From contig OZ345357.1 in assembly GCA_977006965.1 (NCBI GenBank), forward strand, positions 496,001-560,000: a stretch of 64,000 bases of DNA. The letters run 5' to 3'. The notes beneath the pieces were generated by a model. The model was not told the origin of the DNA, searched no databases, and worked only from the letters and a program-made list of their open reading frames with translations. Source of the stretch: Phymatolithon calcareum (Eukaryota; Rhodophyta; Florideophyceae; Hapalidiales). Both the position numbers and the translations under genes were made by a program. The number at the start of each line of letters is the position of its first letter. Position 1 is the first letter of the stretch. Shown here one piece after another: positions 10,377 through 20,867 of the stretch.

Positions 10377-11218
10377 TGAGGAAATTACTAAAATGAACGC
10401 GTAGTTTGCCATATTTACTAAAATGTTGATATCTGTAGGGTCAGAAAGTAATTCTGTTTGTTTGCGAAATGAAATCTTTGAGAGCCGTTGGGGACCACGT
10501 AGCTTGCTGTAGACTACGAGGCACTTGTGGTATTATGATATCGATCATTTCTGTCAGCACTCCGCTCACGGTCCAGTTTCTAGGTCCGTTCACACCTTGT
10601 GCAAATTTACAGTAATACAGTATTAGGGGCCGCAATGGCACTTTGCCCGAAATAATTCGTTACTTCTTGGTTTTCTCATCTTTTCGGAAATTGTTTTGCT
10701 CCAAAGAGCAACTCAAAAGTTCTTTTCGCGTAGACTGCAAACTTTCCCGCAAGTTTTCGATAATGGCACATTCAACTCAACTTCTGTCTGCTCTGTCTTC
10801 ACGTCTAAGCCTATTCTCAAGTCAGTATTGTCCACGCATGCTATACTAAATGGATATATGATAGCTTCGCAATTTTTCGAAGACAAAATCCCGTTTCGAA
10901 GCTATTTGTCACCCAGAAATGGGCTCATCCAACAAGTGTCTCCATGTGGCTTTCACGTCCACCGAGCAAATGTCCGTTAGGTGCGGAATATGAAACAAAC
11001 GAGGGCATAACAATCGGTCATGTAAGGAAGTTGTCCAGCCCCAACGGCCCTCAAAGATTTCATTTCGCAAATAAATGAAGTTACTTTCTGACCCGACAAA
11101 AATCAGCTGCCCCAGGTGCGGAATGCTTACAGAATAGAACAATGTCATAAGACTACGCGTGCATCGCGGTCATTTTAGTAAATATGGCAAACTACGTGGT
11201 TTTTTAGTAATTTCCTCA
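10377..11218. mobile_element. Fold-back/MITE-like element with long terminal inverted repeats
   Basis: Left arm 10377-10495 and right arm 11038-11218 are inverted copies, starting TGAGGAAATTACTAAAA. They share GTAGTTTGCCATATTTACTAAAATG, GGGTCAGAAAGTAA and TTTGCGAAATGAAATCTTTGAG. The right arm carries about 60 extra bases. Flanks read AGAATACT on the left and AGAATATT on the right, a possible imperfect 7-8 bp target duplication of the kind hAT-type transposons make. The roughly 540 bp centre has no transposase, so this would be a non-autonomous copy. Superfamily is inferred from the duplication length only. Confidence 0.6.
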
Positions 11219-11226
11219 AGAATATT

Positions 11227-12100
11227 AGACATGGCTGCTCGTGAATGGGCCATATTATTTTGATCCGGGGTCGTGACGCGGGAGCTCCGTTAGCCTCAAG
11301 CGCCCATGTGGCAAAAGGGCCGGCGAGTGGCATCCCGTGCAAGTGTGATCCGCGTCTTTGTCGGAGTAGGTTTGTGCCGGGATGGAAAATTTTAATTTTA
11401 AATTTGTTGCAATTTTTTGCCACCCCAGAGTTCGCTTAAGGCTCCAAGTCATGATAAAGTGGGCTCATGTTGATGTGCTGTGCACCAAAGCATTATTTAT
11501 GTACTATTTATCGTCTCTCTGCAGAAAAAATAATCGAGGAGCACAGCTCTCGCTGAGCCGAAGCGTGTTTGATTCTGTGCCGTCCGGATATCAATTCCTG
11601 GCATTTAGATGTGGTTCTTCTCTTTCGCCGCACGAAATTAGCACGATTCCTGCAGACACCGGTATCCACGGACTACTTTTTGGTTAGGGTTCGGTTCACT
11701 CTTGAGCGACATTCAATCTTTGCATACATCCGCGATTTCACGAAGGGCCGTGGCGACAGTGCCTCTGGAGATAGGAAACGTCCTTGCGGAAGGCGGCAAA
11801 TGAATTTCTAGAGTTCTACTGAAGATTTACAGAGAGCGAACTTGTTGTGCGCATTCTTCTTCGCACTTGTGGTTGTGATGGAGAGGACATGATTTAGATT
11901 TTCCCGAACTGTAATGCCCACACCCGCGCGTGGCACAGGATCCTATCGATTGCTGCGAAGGGACGTTCAGTACAGGAGGAAGAGAAAGCACTCGGGAAGC
12001 ACTAAATTTCTCCCTCAAACTCCACGTACGAAAGATGGTATCGAGAATAACTGAGAGATCATTAGCCGACGAGGCCAGGACACCCACCTTCGACGTGGTC
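11227..12100. other. No gene recognised
   Basis: No open frame resembles a known family and no repeat partner was noticed. Confidence 0.5.
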
Positions 12101-12104
12101 ATGC

Positions 12105-12255
12105 GGTCGTCGGACCAACGACAAAATCCATCTTTGGTGACGTACTTGAACGAGACGTGAAAGCCACAATCAAACACGCTAACGATAGGATAGAATGGAA
12201 GAAAATTAGGCACTCGAATCGGTGAGAGCCCCATTAGGGGAAAGGTGAAATGAAT
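12105..12255 (+). repeat. Repeat family Rep3, copy 2
   Basis: The frame reads SIFGDVLERDVKATIKHAND and then RIEWKKIRHSNR before a stop, followed by CCCCATTAGGGG and AAAGG. The same protein-like block and the same CCCC-NNNN-GGGG hairpin occur at 29041-29170 and 52510-52665 on the other strand. Differences between copies keep the frame, so this was once coding. I do not recognise the protein. Confidence 0.6.
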
Positions 12256-14647
12256 GAAAAGAACCGGTGCCGAATCCTTCATTTGGCGGTCTGCTTTCTT
12301 GGAACAAAAGAATTCTTTCAGATTTCTCTGAGATTGCGCTTGAGAGATTCGCCTTCTCCGTCGCTGTGGAAGCAGAGACTTCCCGTTGTAATACTGTAAA
12401 TTCCTTCTTCCTCGTTCTTTCGCGCATCTATCTTATTTTTGGTCCATCTGAATTGTGACGACCGCCGATCGCAGACACGTTTATTCTTGATTAGACAGTG
12501 AGACGAGAAGATGAGGCGGTGATTCACTTCTGACACTCTGTTTTTCACACTGGTAGTAGAAAGAAACGGAGCTGAGGGGATACAATGGATGCGCTCGGTC
12601 CGCAACACCCTGTTGAGGCCTGCCTGGACACTGAAGGAGCTGACAGAGTTCGAAGAAGCAATGGACAGGCTTACAGACCACTGGCCGAGACCCCTGAGCC
12701 AGAACCTGGTAGGAAGGGAGAACGCGTAGAGAGTGTGAAGCAGTTCAATTTACTCTAAAAAAGGGGTACCGGGCAGCACAGTAATTTCTTCAAATTTCGA
12801 TAAGAGAGTCGTCGGTTGAGAAGCAGTGTGGACGTGCCGATACTTCTTTCGTCATTTGATAGAGAGGAGCACCATCTCCTCGTGGTTTTACCAGCTCACC
12901 TCACTCAGAATCACTCTGTCCTTGGCCTGACGACGAAAAATGGGAACAATACTATTTATGTGGCAATCCATTGGCCGTGGCCTTGCTTTGTATTCCCTGA
13001 CACACCTTGCCGAGAGAGTGGGGCCCTGAACTTTGCGCGTTGCAATCATTTATTTTTTGTTCGTACACTCAGCCTGTGTCGAATCGACGGCATGCGAATA
13101 AGATATAAATGGATCGATGCAACAGAATGATTTTATACAACAATACAAAGTTACTGAACGAAATTGTCCTATTCTCACCGTTGTTTTTGCAAAAGCGGAG
13201 CCAGTCGTGAAATGTAATCGAATAGACCAGGCCTCTGAACAAGGTCATCACACACAGCTTAATTTACCTTCGCGGAACTACAATATCCTGGAAACGTCCC
13301 CGCGGGGTAGGGCCCACGAAATGTGCTGGTTTGGTTTGCACATCGAACGGCGTTCTAACCTTCGGGCCCTCTGTGCCGCGCACTGCTCACTAGGTACGAC
13401 AGTAGTCGGCTGACTACGTTTAGTGCTTCCCATGACCTCGCGACAGTGCGATCCTCCACTCTTCAGAAACGCATCGCTCTTGCTATAATTAGATGGGCGT
13501 GGGGAGCGAAACCGCTGCGCTAATGTGGGCGAACGCTTCAACGGAAATTACAAGAATGCACACACGTCACATGTTCCAAGCACTGGCCACGCCGGAAGCG
13601 GCACTGGATGGTGCGCCACGAGTAGGGGGGAGGAATTTGCGTAAATTGGGGAAGATGGAGGAGAATGATCTTCAGCCTTCGTAGCGGTGATCATGGGAGA
13701 AATATTCTGTAGTGTATTTTGTACTTCGACACATATGTTGAGCGAGAGATGTGTTTTCATTTCCTCTTTGCGTTCGGCATACCGGAATATTGTGTCCGCT
13801 ACAAAAGCCGATGTTGTGTAGGTGACTGACCGTGAAGGCTGGCTACGCAATGACATTCAATATGATTTCGGAGCTGTAAAGTAAACTAATTTAACCAATG
13901 TGTCCACGGGATGAGTAATAAAGGACCATCATGGTCCTTTATAAAGTGCAATTCATGATGCTGTACTACAGTACAGTACAGTACACCCCTTCTAACTGTA
14001 AGGATTCGGGAAAGGAAGTCGAGTTGCAGTTGAAGAGGGATTTCAGTTTGGGGCCTATCATAACATGAAGTTTACAGACTCACTCATTTGCAGTGACAAT
14101 GAAAAATGGTTGGACAGACGAAATGCAGATGGATCCATCTGATCGATCGAACATGAAGTACCGATACGTACAGTGCAACGAATGGCTAGAAAATAAACAA
14201 AAAATAAGGGTCTTCAGTTCTGAGGATTGCGATTGGCTTGCAGTTTGCAGTCTTGCAAATGACCTTACAATTTACATATATTTGGGGTGATTTTGGGTCG
14301 GGAAAGGCAATCCGATTTCAGTTCTGCAGGGATTTCACTAAGAAGGGTTGCAGTTAGAAGGGGTGTACTGTATGATAGTTCAGCATCATGACTTGTACTG
14401 TCGTCGAAGACAACGGGATGAAAGGCAGAGCGAAAATAAACTGTTTTGCTGAAACGCAAACTGCCTCAATCGTCGTTTGAATACAACGAACAATAGTTTT
14501 GAATTGGACGAGGATAAACAAGAAGGGTGGCGAAAGAAAGCAAGGATGCGTTGATAGCAAGATGACGAAAGCAAGCAAGGTTGCGAAAGCTAAGGTTAGC
14601 ACTGCGGCCCAAGCAACTCTGTTGAATATCACGTGAAAAAATGCTTC
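12256..14647. other. No gene recognised; one palindrome
   Basis: About 2.4 kb without a supportable gene. A plus-strand stretch at 12585-12730 is open in two frames but matches nothing I know. A TACAGTACAGTACAGTAC run lies near 13970-13984. Confidence 0.5.
13918..13942. repeat. Perfect 12-bp palindrome, 1-nt centre
   Basis: ATAAAGGACCAT, one C, then the exact reverse complement. The centre CAT-C-ATG is shared with other palindromes in the window. Confidence 0.85.
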
Positions 14648-15748
14648 TACACCTGCCCAGTACCTTAGAAGACTTGCATGATAGCTCGAAGCAAGATGTC
14701 GACTCCGAACTGCAGAATTGTGAAGAAGATGATAGTCGAGAAAAATAATTTTTCTTCTCACTGCCTCACTTCGAGCTTGACGCGCATGTCTTCGCACTTG
14801 GGCGGCGGGGTTTTGCAAAACACGCACTCAGCTTACGACTAAAAACAACTGCGTAGAGTTGAATTTAACCTTTTTTCCGAACTCGTTTAATTTCACTTGC
14901 GTCTGGGACTTGAGAAATCGGAAACTTGCCGCGCTCGAAATGCCAGACCCAACCCCGTCGCGCTGGATTTCCAAGAAATCTTGCGCATTTAAGCGGATTT
15001 GATACAGGCGGGCTATGATAACCGGTTCGGCTACCCGACCACCTGTGCGTCACAGGAAGGAGCCAAGAGTTCAGTCACGAATTTTTCCCCGCTGCATTGC
15101 AGGGTTTTTTGAAATGACAAGAGCTGTGCTCCGGCCTCCCCATTGGAGAAGACTATCGCCTCCTGGTAGTATGGTAGTACATGGATTCCGCCCTGCGTGG
15201 TGTGCCGCAACGCTTCAGGAGCTGGGAGAGAAGACAGAAGGAAATGAAAGAAGGTAGAGAGATGATTAGCTACCGTGAACGTCCTAAATGGTTTCCAAGC
15301 CGGGCATCCGTTTGGAGGACGGCGAATGAAGATTGGCTGCGTAGCGATATGGATGTTAAGCTGCGCCAGGTTCTGCACCTTGCGCAGCTTGGACAGCTGT
15401 TGTGACATCAAGTACTACTCGTATCTGTTAAGGTCTACTGGAACCGTAAGGATGCGGAGTTGTTCCATCAGCTTCGAGAAATCCCGGAGTAAAAGAAAGA
15501 AAGAAATATCGTTCCTACGTCTGCCCAGTACTGTGGAAGACGTGCATGCTACCTCGAAGCAACGTGTAGAATGCGAATGTCGGAAAAAGGTTACTTTCAA
15601 CTCTACACAGATGTTTAGACGTAAGCTGAGCACGTGTTTCGTAAGACTCCGCCGTCCAAGAACAAAGATATGCGTGTCAAGCTCGAAGTGAAGCAGTGAG
15701 AAGAATAATTATTACTCTCGAATATCATGCAATTCTGCAGGAAGCTCG
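14648..15748. repeat. Inverted-repeat element carrying a retroposon copy
   Basis: 14711-14870 and the reverse strand of 15585-15748 align: CTTCTCACTGC, TTCGAGCTTGACRCGCAT, CTCAGCTTACG and GTAGAGTTGAA. In addition 14648-14707 and 15517-15576 are direct copies (CTGCCCAGTAC, GAAGAC.TGCATG, CTCGAAGCAA). The retroposon copy at 14875-15512 lies between the arms. It looks like an older fold-back structure hit by a later retroposon. Confidence 0.6.
14875..15512 (+). mobile_element. Retroposon family R5, copy 1
   Basis: Matches 27455-28210, 32690-33277 and the shorter 22293-22462, all on the plus strand. All copies share one 3' end running into an A-rich tail (AGTAAAAGAAAGAAAGAAA) while 5' ends differ, the pattern left by target-primed reverse transcription. 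Parts are protein-like in one frame (SYRERPKWFPSR, WLRSDMDVKL, QLGQLL), but stops break it. No polymerase is present, so it is non-autonomous or a 3' piece of a larger element. Confidence 0.65.
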
Positions 15749-16503
15749 TGTATAAACTTTTCTGGCTTCATCATGATCTTCCAGAAATACGCCTTTCGTT
15801 CAAATGTGCCCGCCGAACAGCTGTCGCGTGGCAACTTCGGCAACGCTATCCCAGAACTTAACACGGGGGAGCAGTAATTTTTATGCTCTTGCAGCCGTTT
15901 CATTTGCCCCAAGGCTCCATCGACGCAGGAATTACATATGTGCCCTCTCCCTTCGCTCTACTGTGAGTACCCTGCACAGTGCAGTACGGAGTGCGGTGCC
16001 GTAAAACATGTGATAAAGGAGTGCGAGAACCAGTTCCCCCTTCGCAAGTCCTCTCCGCACGCGTTCCGTACCACAAATTGTTTGACGCAAATAGGGTGCA
16101 TTATTATGAAAGATACTGTACACCGGCTGCTGTTGCTGCGCAGATGTTGCTTTTGCCGTCACCGGATGAAACCACGATTGGAATCAGATCGCCGCGCGCG
16201 GGTGCACTACGTTTTGAATTCGCGGGGAATAGCTTACAGAACTTAATTAACGGAGACTGTATTTTTAGCACGGTTCTTGAATCAGATGTCACTCGAGCGT
16301 GACGGGAGATACATCTGGTACGGTACGTGTGAGAGCGGGAGGGCGCCGTGCATTCTGCGGCGCGCCTATCAAATGGTGCCACGGATGGCATCGTTCCCCA
16401 TGGACGGACGGCGGGACAGTCTCGCCGTTGTCAAGCTCTTTAATTCGATATTACTGAATGGCACTTCACTATCGTATCGATGGGGAGGGTAAAAAGAGCA
16501 GTC
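15749..16503. other. No gene recognised
   Basis: No family resemblance in any frame and no repeat partner noticed. Confidence 0.5.
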
Positions 16504-16537
16504 GTGCGAGATGCAAAGGCCCCTTTGCATCTCGCAC
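16504..16537. repeat. Perfect 16-bp palindrome, 2-nt loop
   Basis: GTGCGAGATGCAAAGG, CC, then the exact reverse complement. No gene ends here. Confidence 0.9.
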
Positions 16538-16629
16538 ACCTAGGTGTTTTTCTGGAATGAAATTTGAAAAAATGACATTTCAAATCGCTCTTTAAATGCA
16601 GATGTTGTTCAAGTTACATACCTGTGTTC

Positions 16630-16770
16630 AGTTGTACAGTGTATGGCTATTCTTTTATGGTAATTACTTGGGTCCCCTTGGCGTGGGGGAAATAGGCAGG
16701 TAACGAACTCTGTATTGGATACAGTATCTTGCTCGTATTATGACGGCGTTTCCCCTATGATAATTGAGAA
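16630..16770 (+). repeat. Repeat family Rep1, copy C
   Basis: Aligns with 200-345 on the same strand and 1690-1830 on the other (GTGTATGGCTAT, GGGGGAAATAGGC, TGCTCGTATTATGACGGCGTTT). Confidence 0.55.
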
Positions 16771-16928
16771 AGGGCGAAAAAACATGTGCACAGTATCAAA
16801 TTCTTTTTTTGCGCGCGCTTTCCTCAAGCAGCACATCATCTTTGCATTTGAACGCTCCATTCCTGCTCTGCAGTCAAGAGCCAAAAAGGGAGCATATCAT
16901 ACGATGCTTGTAGGTGGTGCATTTTCAC

Positions 16929-17134
16929 CACTTCCATGATGGAAGTGCGGAAAATTCACAGATGCGCAGAGCTAAGACTGAACTTTACCGTATGTCACGC
17001 GTCGTTCCGTGATTCCACTCAACTTCGGTTTTCGAGAGCGAACAGCAACCGAAAGAGCAGCACGTGGATGCTGTGCGAAGTATCATACGGTACAGTCTCA
17101 TCATGAGACTGCATTGAATGTCATGATGACATTC
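16929..17134. repeat. Three perfect 9-bp palindromes in 206 bp
   Basis: At 16929-16947, 17093-17111 and 17116-17134 there are exact 9-1-9 palindromes, each centred on CAT-N-ATG. Arms differ between sites, so they are not copies of one sequence. Confidence 0.8.
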
Positions 17135-17434
17135 GTGATGGAGAGATCTCCGAAATTACTCATGAGTGAGCACACTGCATCCACATGCAGAATTTTTGTA
17201 AACGCTCAGCTCCGCTTTCTGCAGTATTCGATACTCTCCATCGCTTGATATCTATGCTATCACAGAGCGGATAGCATCGTTGCCCAGCTTTTCCCCCACA
17301 ATCGAAGTAGAACGAACTAAAGATCTCTTCGAAAAGCCAACGACTTCAAGACCCGCTTGGAAGGAATAAGCCTGGCGGAAAGGCAGAACTTCAAGTTGAC
17401 GGGAGACTTATATATAATTCAAGTTTCCCGCGAA

Positions 17435-17491
17435 CTTGATTTGTTTATTCCTACATCATGACGATAATGATGTAGAGATAAGCAAATCAAG
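17435..17491 (+). repeat. Imperfect 24-bp hairpin, precursor-miRNA-like
   Basis: Arms 17435-17458 and 17468-17491 pair over 24 positions with one mismatch and two G-U pairs, closing a 9-nt loop TGACGATAA. This is the most RNA-like hairpin seen, since wobble pairs fit a selected RNA stem better than exact palindromes do. No expression evidence is available. Confidence 0.45.
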
Positions 17492-17499
17492 TTGATGCT

Positions 17500-19470
17500 G
17501 GAACAATTGTCCATGACAATGTACATCAGTCCCTTCTTTACTGTGCTTTAGTTAGTAAGTGAACTCGAAAAACAGTGCATAAACCCTCGAAGAACCTATC
17601 AAAGTATAGGTTTCTCGTCGTTTGCAGCCTCATACGTATCATTCGCTCGCGCGCTTTATAGGATACTGATTACCGTACAGCACAGAGAGAACTCCATCTC
17701 AAGTCGGTGATGCTGAGAAATTTTTTAGTTCCGTTCCAACAATTCCCTGACAGTGGTCTACTCTTCTGTACTGGTCACGGGCTCATGGATCGGAAATACG
17801 GTACACGCATAGCTCCCGCGACTCGCGCAGAGGTACTGTAATCCCTTAATGCCGCCATCAGCATGATGCTTCCGCACCTTTATCTTTCGCGACGTTGACG
17901 ACGGATCTGAAGTAAACGCTCTCGAAGAAGAAGACCCCCGGCGGCATATCGACGGCATACTTTTAAAAATACAGTAAACTTTATATCGCGTGGCATTTCA
18001 GGAGAGCTAGCTACAGTTTTCATCCTTGACAAGTTTCACGCTACACTGGCTGCGGTGCAACGTAGGATACTGTATTGTACTTCAGAAGTCCAATTTCGGA
18101 GTGCAGCTTTTAAGCCCAACAGTTTTTTAGAAAACGTTGGGCATGAAATCATCTATACAGTATACAGTATATATGAGTGCAGAAGTGACCGAAATCGACC
18201 TCGATTCATTCCACGATCGAAGCAACACTAATTTCGTGCCGCACCGCACCTTGATCCATCAGCGCCCACCGTTGTCACAAAGGGCGGACCTGGAGGAACC
18301 GAAACATCTTATCCCGCGAGGATATACTATTGTACAGAACAGTAGAACGTTTCTCTAGAGGACTTTATGCACAGGTCAAGTCAAGTATCTCCTCATGAGT
18401 TTTAAACTGTTCTACATACTATCATATATCATGGCTTTACTGTGAAATATTCTTTGCAGTCGTTCATGTTCACGAAGAGGACCGTTGTTCCATACAGATA
18501 CAAATTTTGGCAATTGATAACTACGAAGAGCAGAAGTGATACGATTCACTGACATGACCGGGATTGTTCAACATTGATGATCGGCATTCGAAAAAGTTGT
18601 TTGGTGTTCTCAGCAAAACAGAAATTGTCACGGATGGAGCAGCGGTAGGACTCTTGTCGTCTCTTGGAGATGGTCCCACCGTTTGGCTCACAGGCAATGC
18701 TAATAATATCAACAGTCGCCCCAGCGAACCGGTATGCCGCCAGACTTTACTGCCGACGAAAGCTGAGAAACGGGCACCTGCTCCAGTACCCTCCTCCTCC
18801 GAAGGGCCAAACAAGGCGCGGCGCCATCACCAGAGCCCGCTCAACCGTCTCTTTCTTTGCGTATCATACGGGCCAAACTGTCGTGATGCATACAGTCAAA
18901 CTACAATCAAAAATAGAATGTGCACCATCATAATGCAAAGTCTATCGATTTGCACCCACTACAGTATTTGAATTACCTGATTGAATCAACAGCTTTACAG
19001 TGCCGCTGTTTCTTCTGCACAACAATTGGCCCGCGCACAGTGTGACAACAACGGGTATCATACAGTGCGAAAATGATATTTTTGTTGATATATGAAAGAG
19101 AAGACGCATATCGGTCCCATCGCCGCTCGAGCCCCGTGGGTCACGACTACCACGTGGTCGATGCGGAAGAGAGACGGGTCCACTTCGAGCAGCGCATCCA
19201 ATTTTCTCATCCTCCTTTTTCCGCATGTTATGTGTCAGCCCCATGAGTTCCACGTTGACACATTCTACTCCCGCCACACACTTCATGGAGCACATCATGG
19301 CCCGAGCAGGATGACATGGTGCATCTCAACTGAAACGACGCCACGTCGATAGTCCAAACATTTCCATCTAATTACTATTCATTTGCATGCCAACCGCTTT
19401 CACTGTCACCGATTGCAAGTATGCTGTAAAGTAATGATATCCATTTAATAATCCCAACTTGGATCGGATC
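17500..19470. other. No gene recognised
   Basis: Region upstream of LPMO-2. A 135-codon open frame at 18564-18971 begins with TTG, has no in-frame ATG upstream and resembles nothing. A bulged hairpin lies at about 18115-18144 (GCCCAAC / GTTGGGC). Confidence 0.5.
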
Positions 19471-19485
19471 GGACTACTTAAACGA
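19471..19485 (+). promoter_or_regulatory. TATA-like core promoter of LPMO-2
   Basis: GGACTACTTAAACG lies about 105-115 nt upstream of the ATG and corresponds to GGACTATATAACG at the same spacing in LPMO-1. The LPMO-2 version is a weaker TATA match. The leaders between this block and the ATG do not align. Confidence 0.4.
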
Positions 19486-19586
19486 CCTCAGCAACGCCCT
19501 CCGCAAGGACCTCAAAGTCCCCAAGGCCGAAGACCGCAATCTCCAGATCATTCGATCTTTCTATTGTGATCGCTCCATCCCTAACA

Positions 19587-20867
19587 ATGCGGTCCACAAC
19601 AATCGCCCTCCTGGGCGTCTCAACTCTAGTACTCGTGACAACAATCTACGGACATGGTGCTTGCGTCGAACCACGTTGCCGAGGAACAGTCAACACATTT
19701 TCACTCACACTGCCCGACCTCGATGTCGACGACGTTGACACTGATGATTGTCCTCATTGCCTCAACGGCGGTGGCAAGGGTGCCGTCATGGACGCCGCAG
19801 ACAACGACTGGCGTCCGTGGGAACCGCTTGATGCTAAGAAATTCCGTCACGACTCAGGTCTCTGCGGTGATCCCTTCGAGGATCCCACTCCACGAGCGCA
19901 TGAAAAGGGCGGCCCCTTCGGTCCCTCCAAGAAAATGCCCTACATGGCGGTGTACAAGAAGAACCAAATCGTCGAATTCACAGTCGATGTCACCACAAAC
20001 CACAACGGGTTCTTCGAATTCTTCATCTGCGACGTTGGCAAATGCGGCGGTGACATCAATGAGAAGTGCTTTAAGAACGGACATTGCCATCAACTGCAAC
20101 GGGCCAAAGTGCCAGAATGTGAGGATTCCTCTTCCAAGGAATGCGGCCCAATCGATCCTGATTATCCCGGTCGGTGGGTCATTCCGTGTCGCAAGGGCGG
20201 TCACGTCGGGGAGCACTTTATGGGGGGTCACTTCATGCAATACCATCTACCGAAGGACTTCGCCTGTCAGGACTGTGTGATCCAATGGTACTGGGCAACG
20301 GCCAACTCATGCAATCCACCAGGGTTCGAGGAGTACTTTGAGAAATACCCGATGAAGAAGTGGGGGAAATGCCCGGGTGACGGGGGTGCATCGGGAGGCC
20401 GCAATACATTACTGGCGCCATGCGGCGGGCCGACATTCCCCGAGGAATTCTGGATGTGTACGGATGTGCGGGTGACTGGCGATGGAGTCACTGAACCTGC
20501 TAACAAACCGAAGGAGGTGGAAACCAGGAAATTCCGACCCGATAATGCAGCGCTGAAGAAGAACGGAAAGACGCCGATTGTCGACACAACGGATCCAACA
20601 CCGAAGCCGAATCCAACGCCGAGCAATTCACCCAGACCTAGGCCGGTCAGCGGCGCCCAGACGGCCGTGGACTGCACAAAGAAGGTGGAAATGCGCGATC
20701 CTGGGGAGACAACTCCAGACCCAAAAAATGCAAAGTGTGCGAGCAATTGGAAACAGTGTGGTGGCATCTACTTCGATGGACCGACGGAATGTTGTGACTC
20801 TAAGTTTGAATGCTATGCTATTAATAAGTACTTTGCGCAGTGCAAGGCGATTGCAAGACGGAGATGA
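19587..20867 (+). CDS. Secreted AA15-like LPMO with CBM1 (LPMO-2)
   Basis: Inverted paralogue of LPMO-1, also 426 residues. It has a signal peptide (1-22, RSTTIALLGV core), mature His23, second copper-brace His139 in TTNHNGFFEF, and the AA15 marks GLCGDP, CVIQWYW and FPEEFWMCTDVRV. A Pro/Thr/Ser linker and a CBM1 (WKQCGG, TECC, NKYFAQC) follow. Predicted extracellular copper enzyme attacking cellulose or chitin. From mature His23 to about residue 304 it differs from LPMO-1 at only a few residues (for example NND/DND, IV/VI, AL/AS). The signal peptide, linker and CBM1 differ much more. The start is the first ATG (19587); a GTG at 19566 in the same frame is not expected to serve in a eukaryote. 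No intron. Confidence 0.9.
   Translation: MRSTTIALLGVSTLVLVTTIYGHGACVEPRCRGTVNTFSLTLPDLDVDDVDTDDCPHCLNGGGKGAVMDAADNDWRPWEPLDAKKFRHDSGLCGDPFEDPTPRAHEKGGPFGPSKKMPYMAVYKKNQIVEFTVDVTTNHNGFFEFFICDVGKCGGDINEKCFKNGHCHQLQRAKVPECEDSSSKECGPIDPDYPGRWVIPCRKGGHVGEHFMGGHFMQYHLPKDFACQDCVIQWYWATANSCNPPGFEEYFEKYPMKKWGKCPGDGGASGGRNTLLAPCGGPTFPEEFWMCTDVRVTGDGVTEPANKPKEVETRKFRPDNAALKKNGKTPIVDTTDPTPKPNPTPSNSPRPRPVSGAQTAVDCTKKVEMRDPGETTPDPKNAKCASNWKQCGGIYFDGPTECCDSKFECYAINKYFAQCKAIARRR

Noticed and set aside
18564-18971. 135-codon open frame upstream of LPMO-2
   Set aside because: No ATG at the start, a stop directly upstream in frame, no motif and no repeat partner.
7225-20867. LPMO-1/LPMO-2 as an assembly duplicate
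   Set aside because: Signal peptide, linker, CBM1, promoters and flanks differ at many sites, so these are two real loci.
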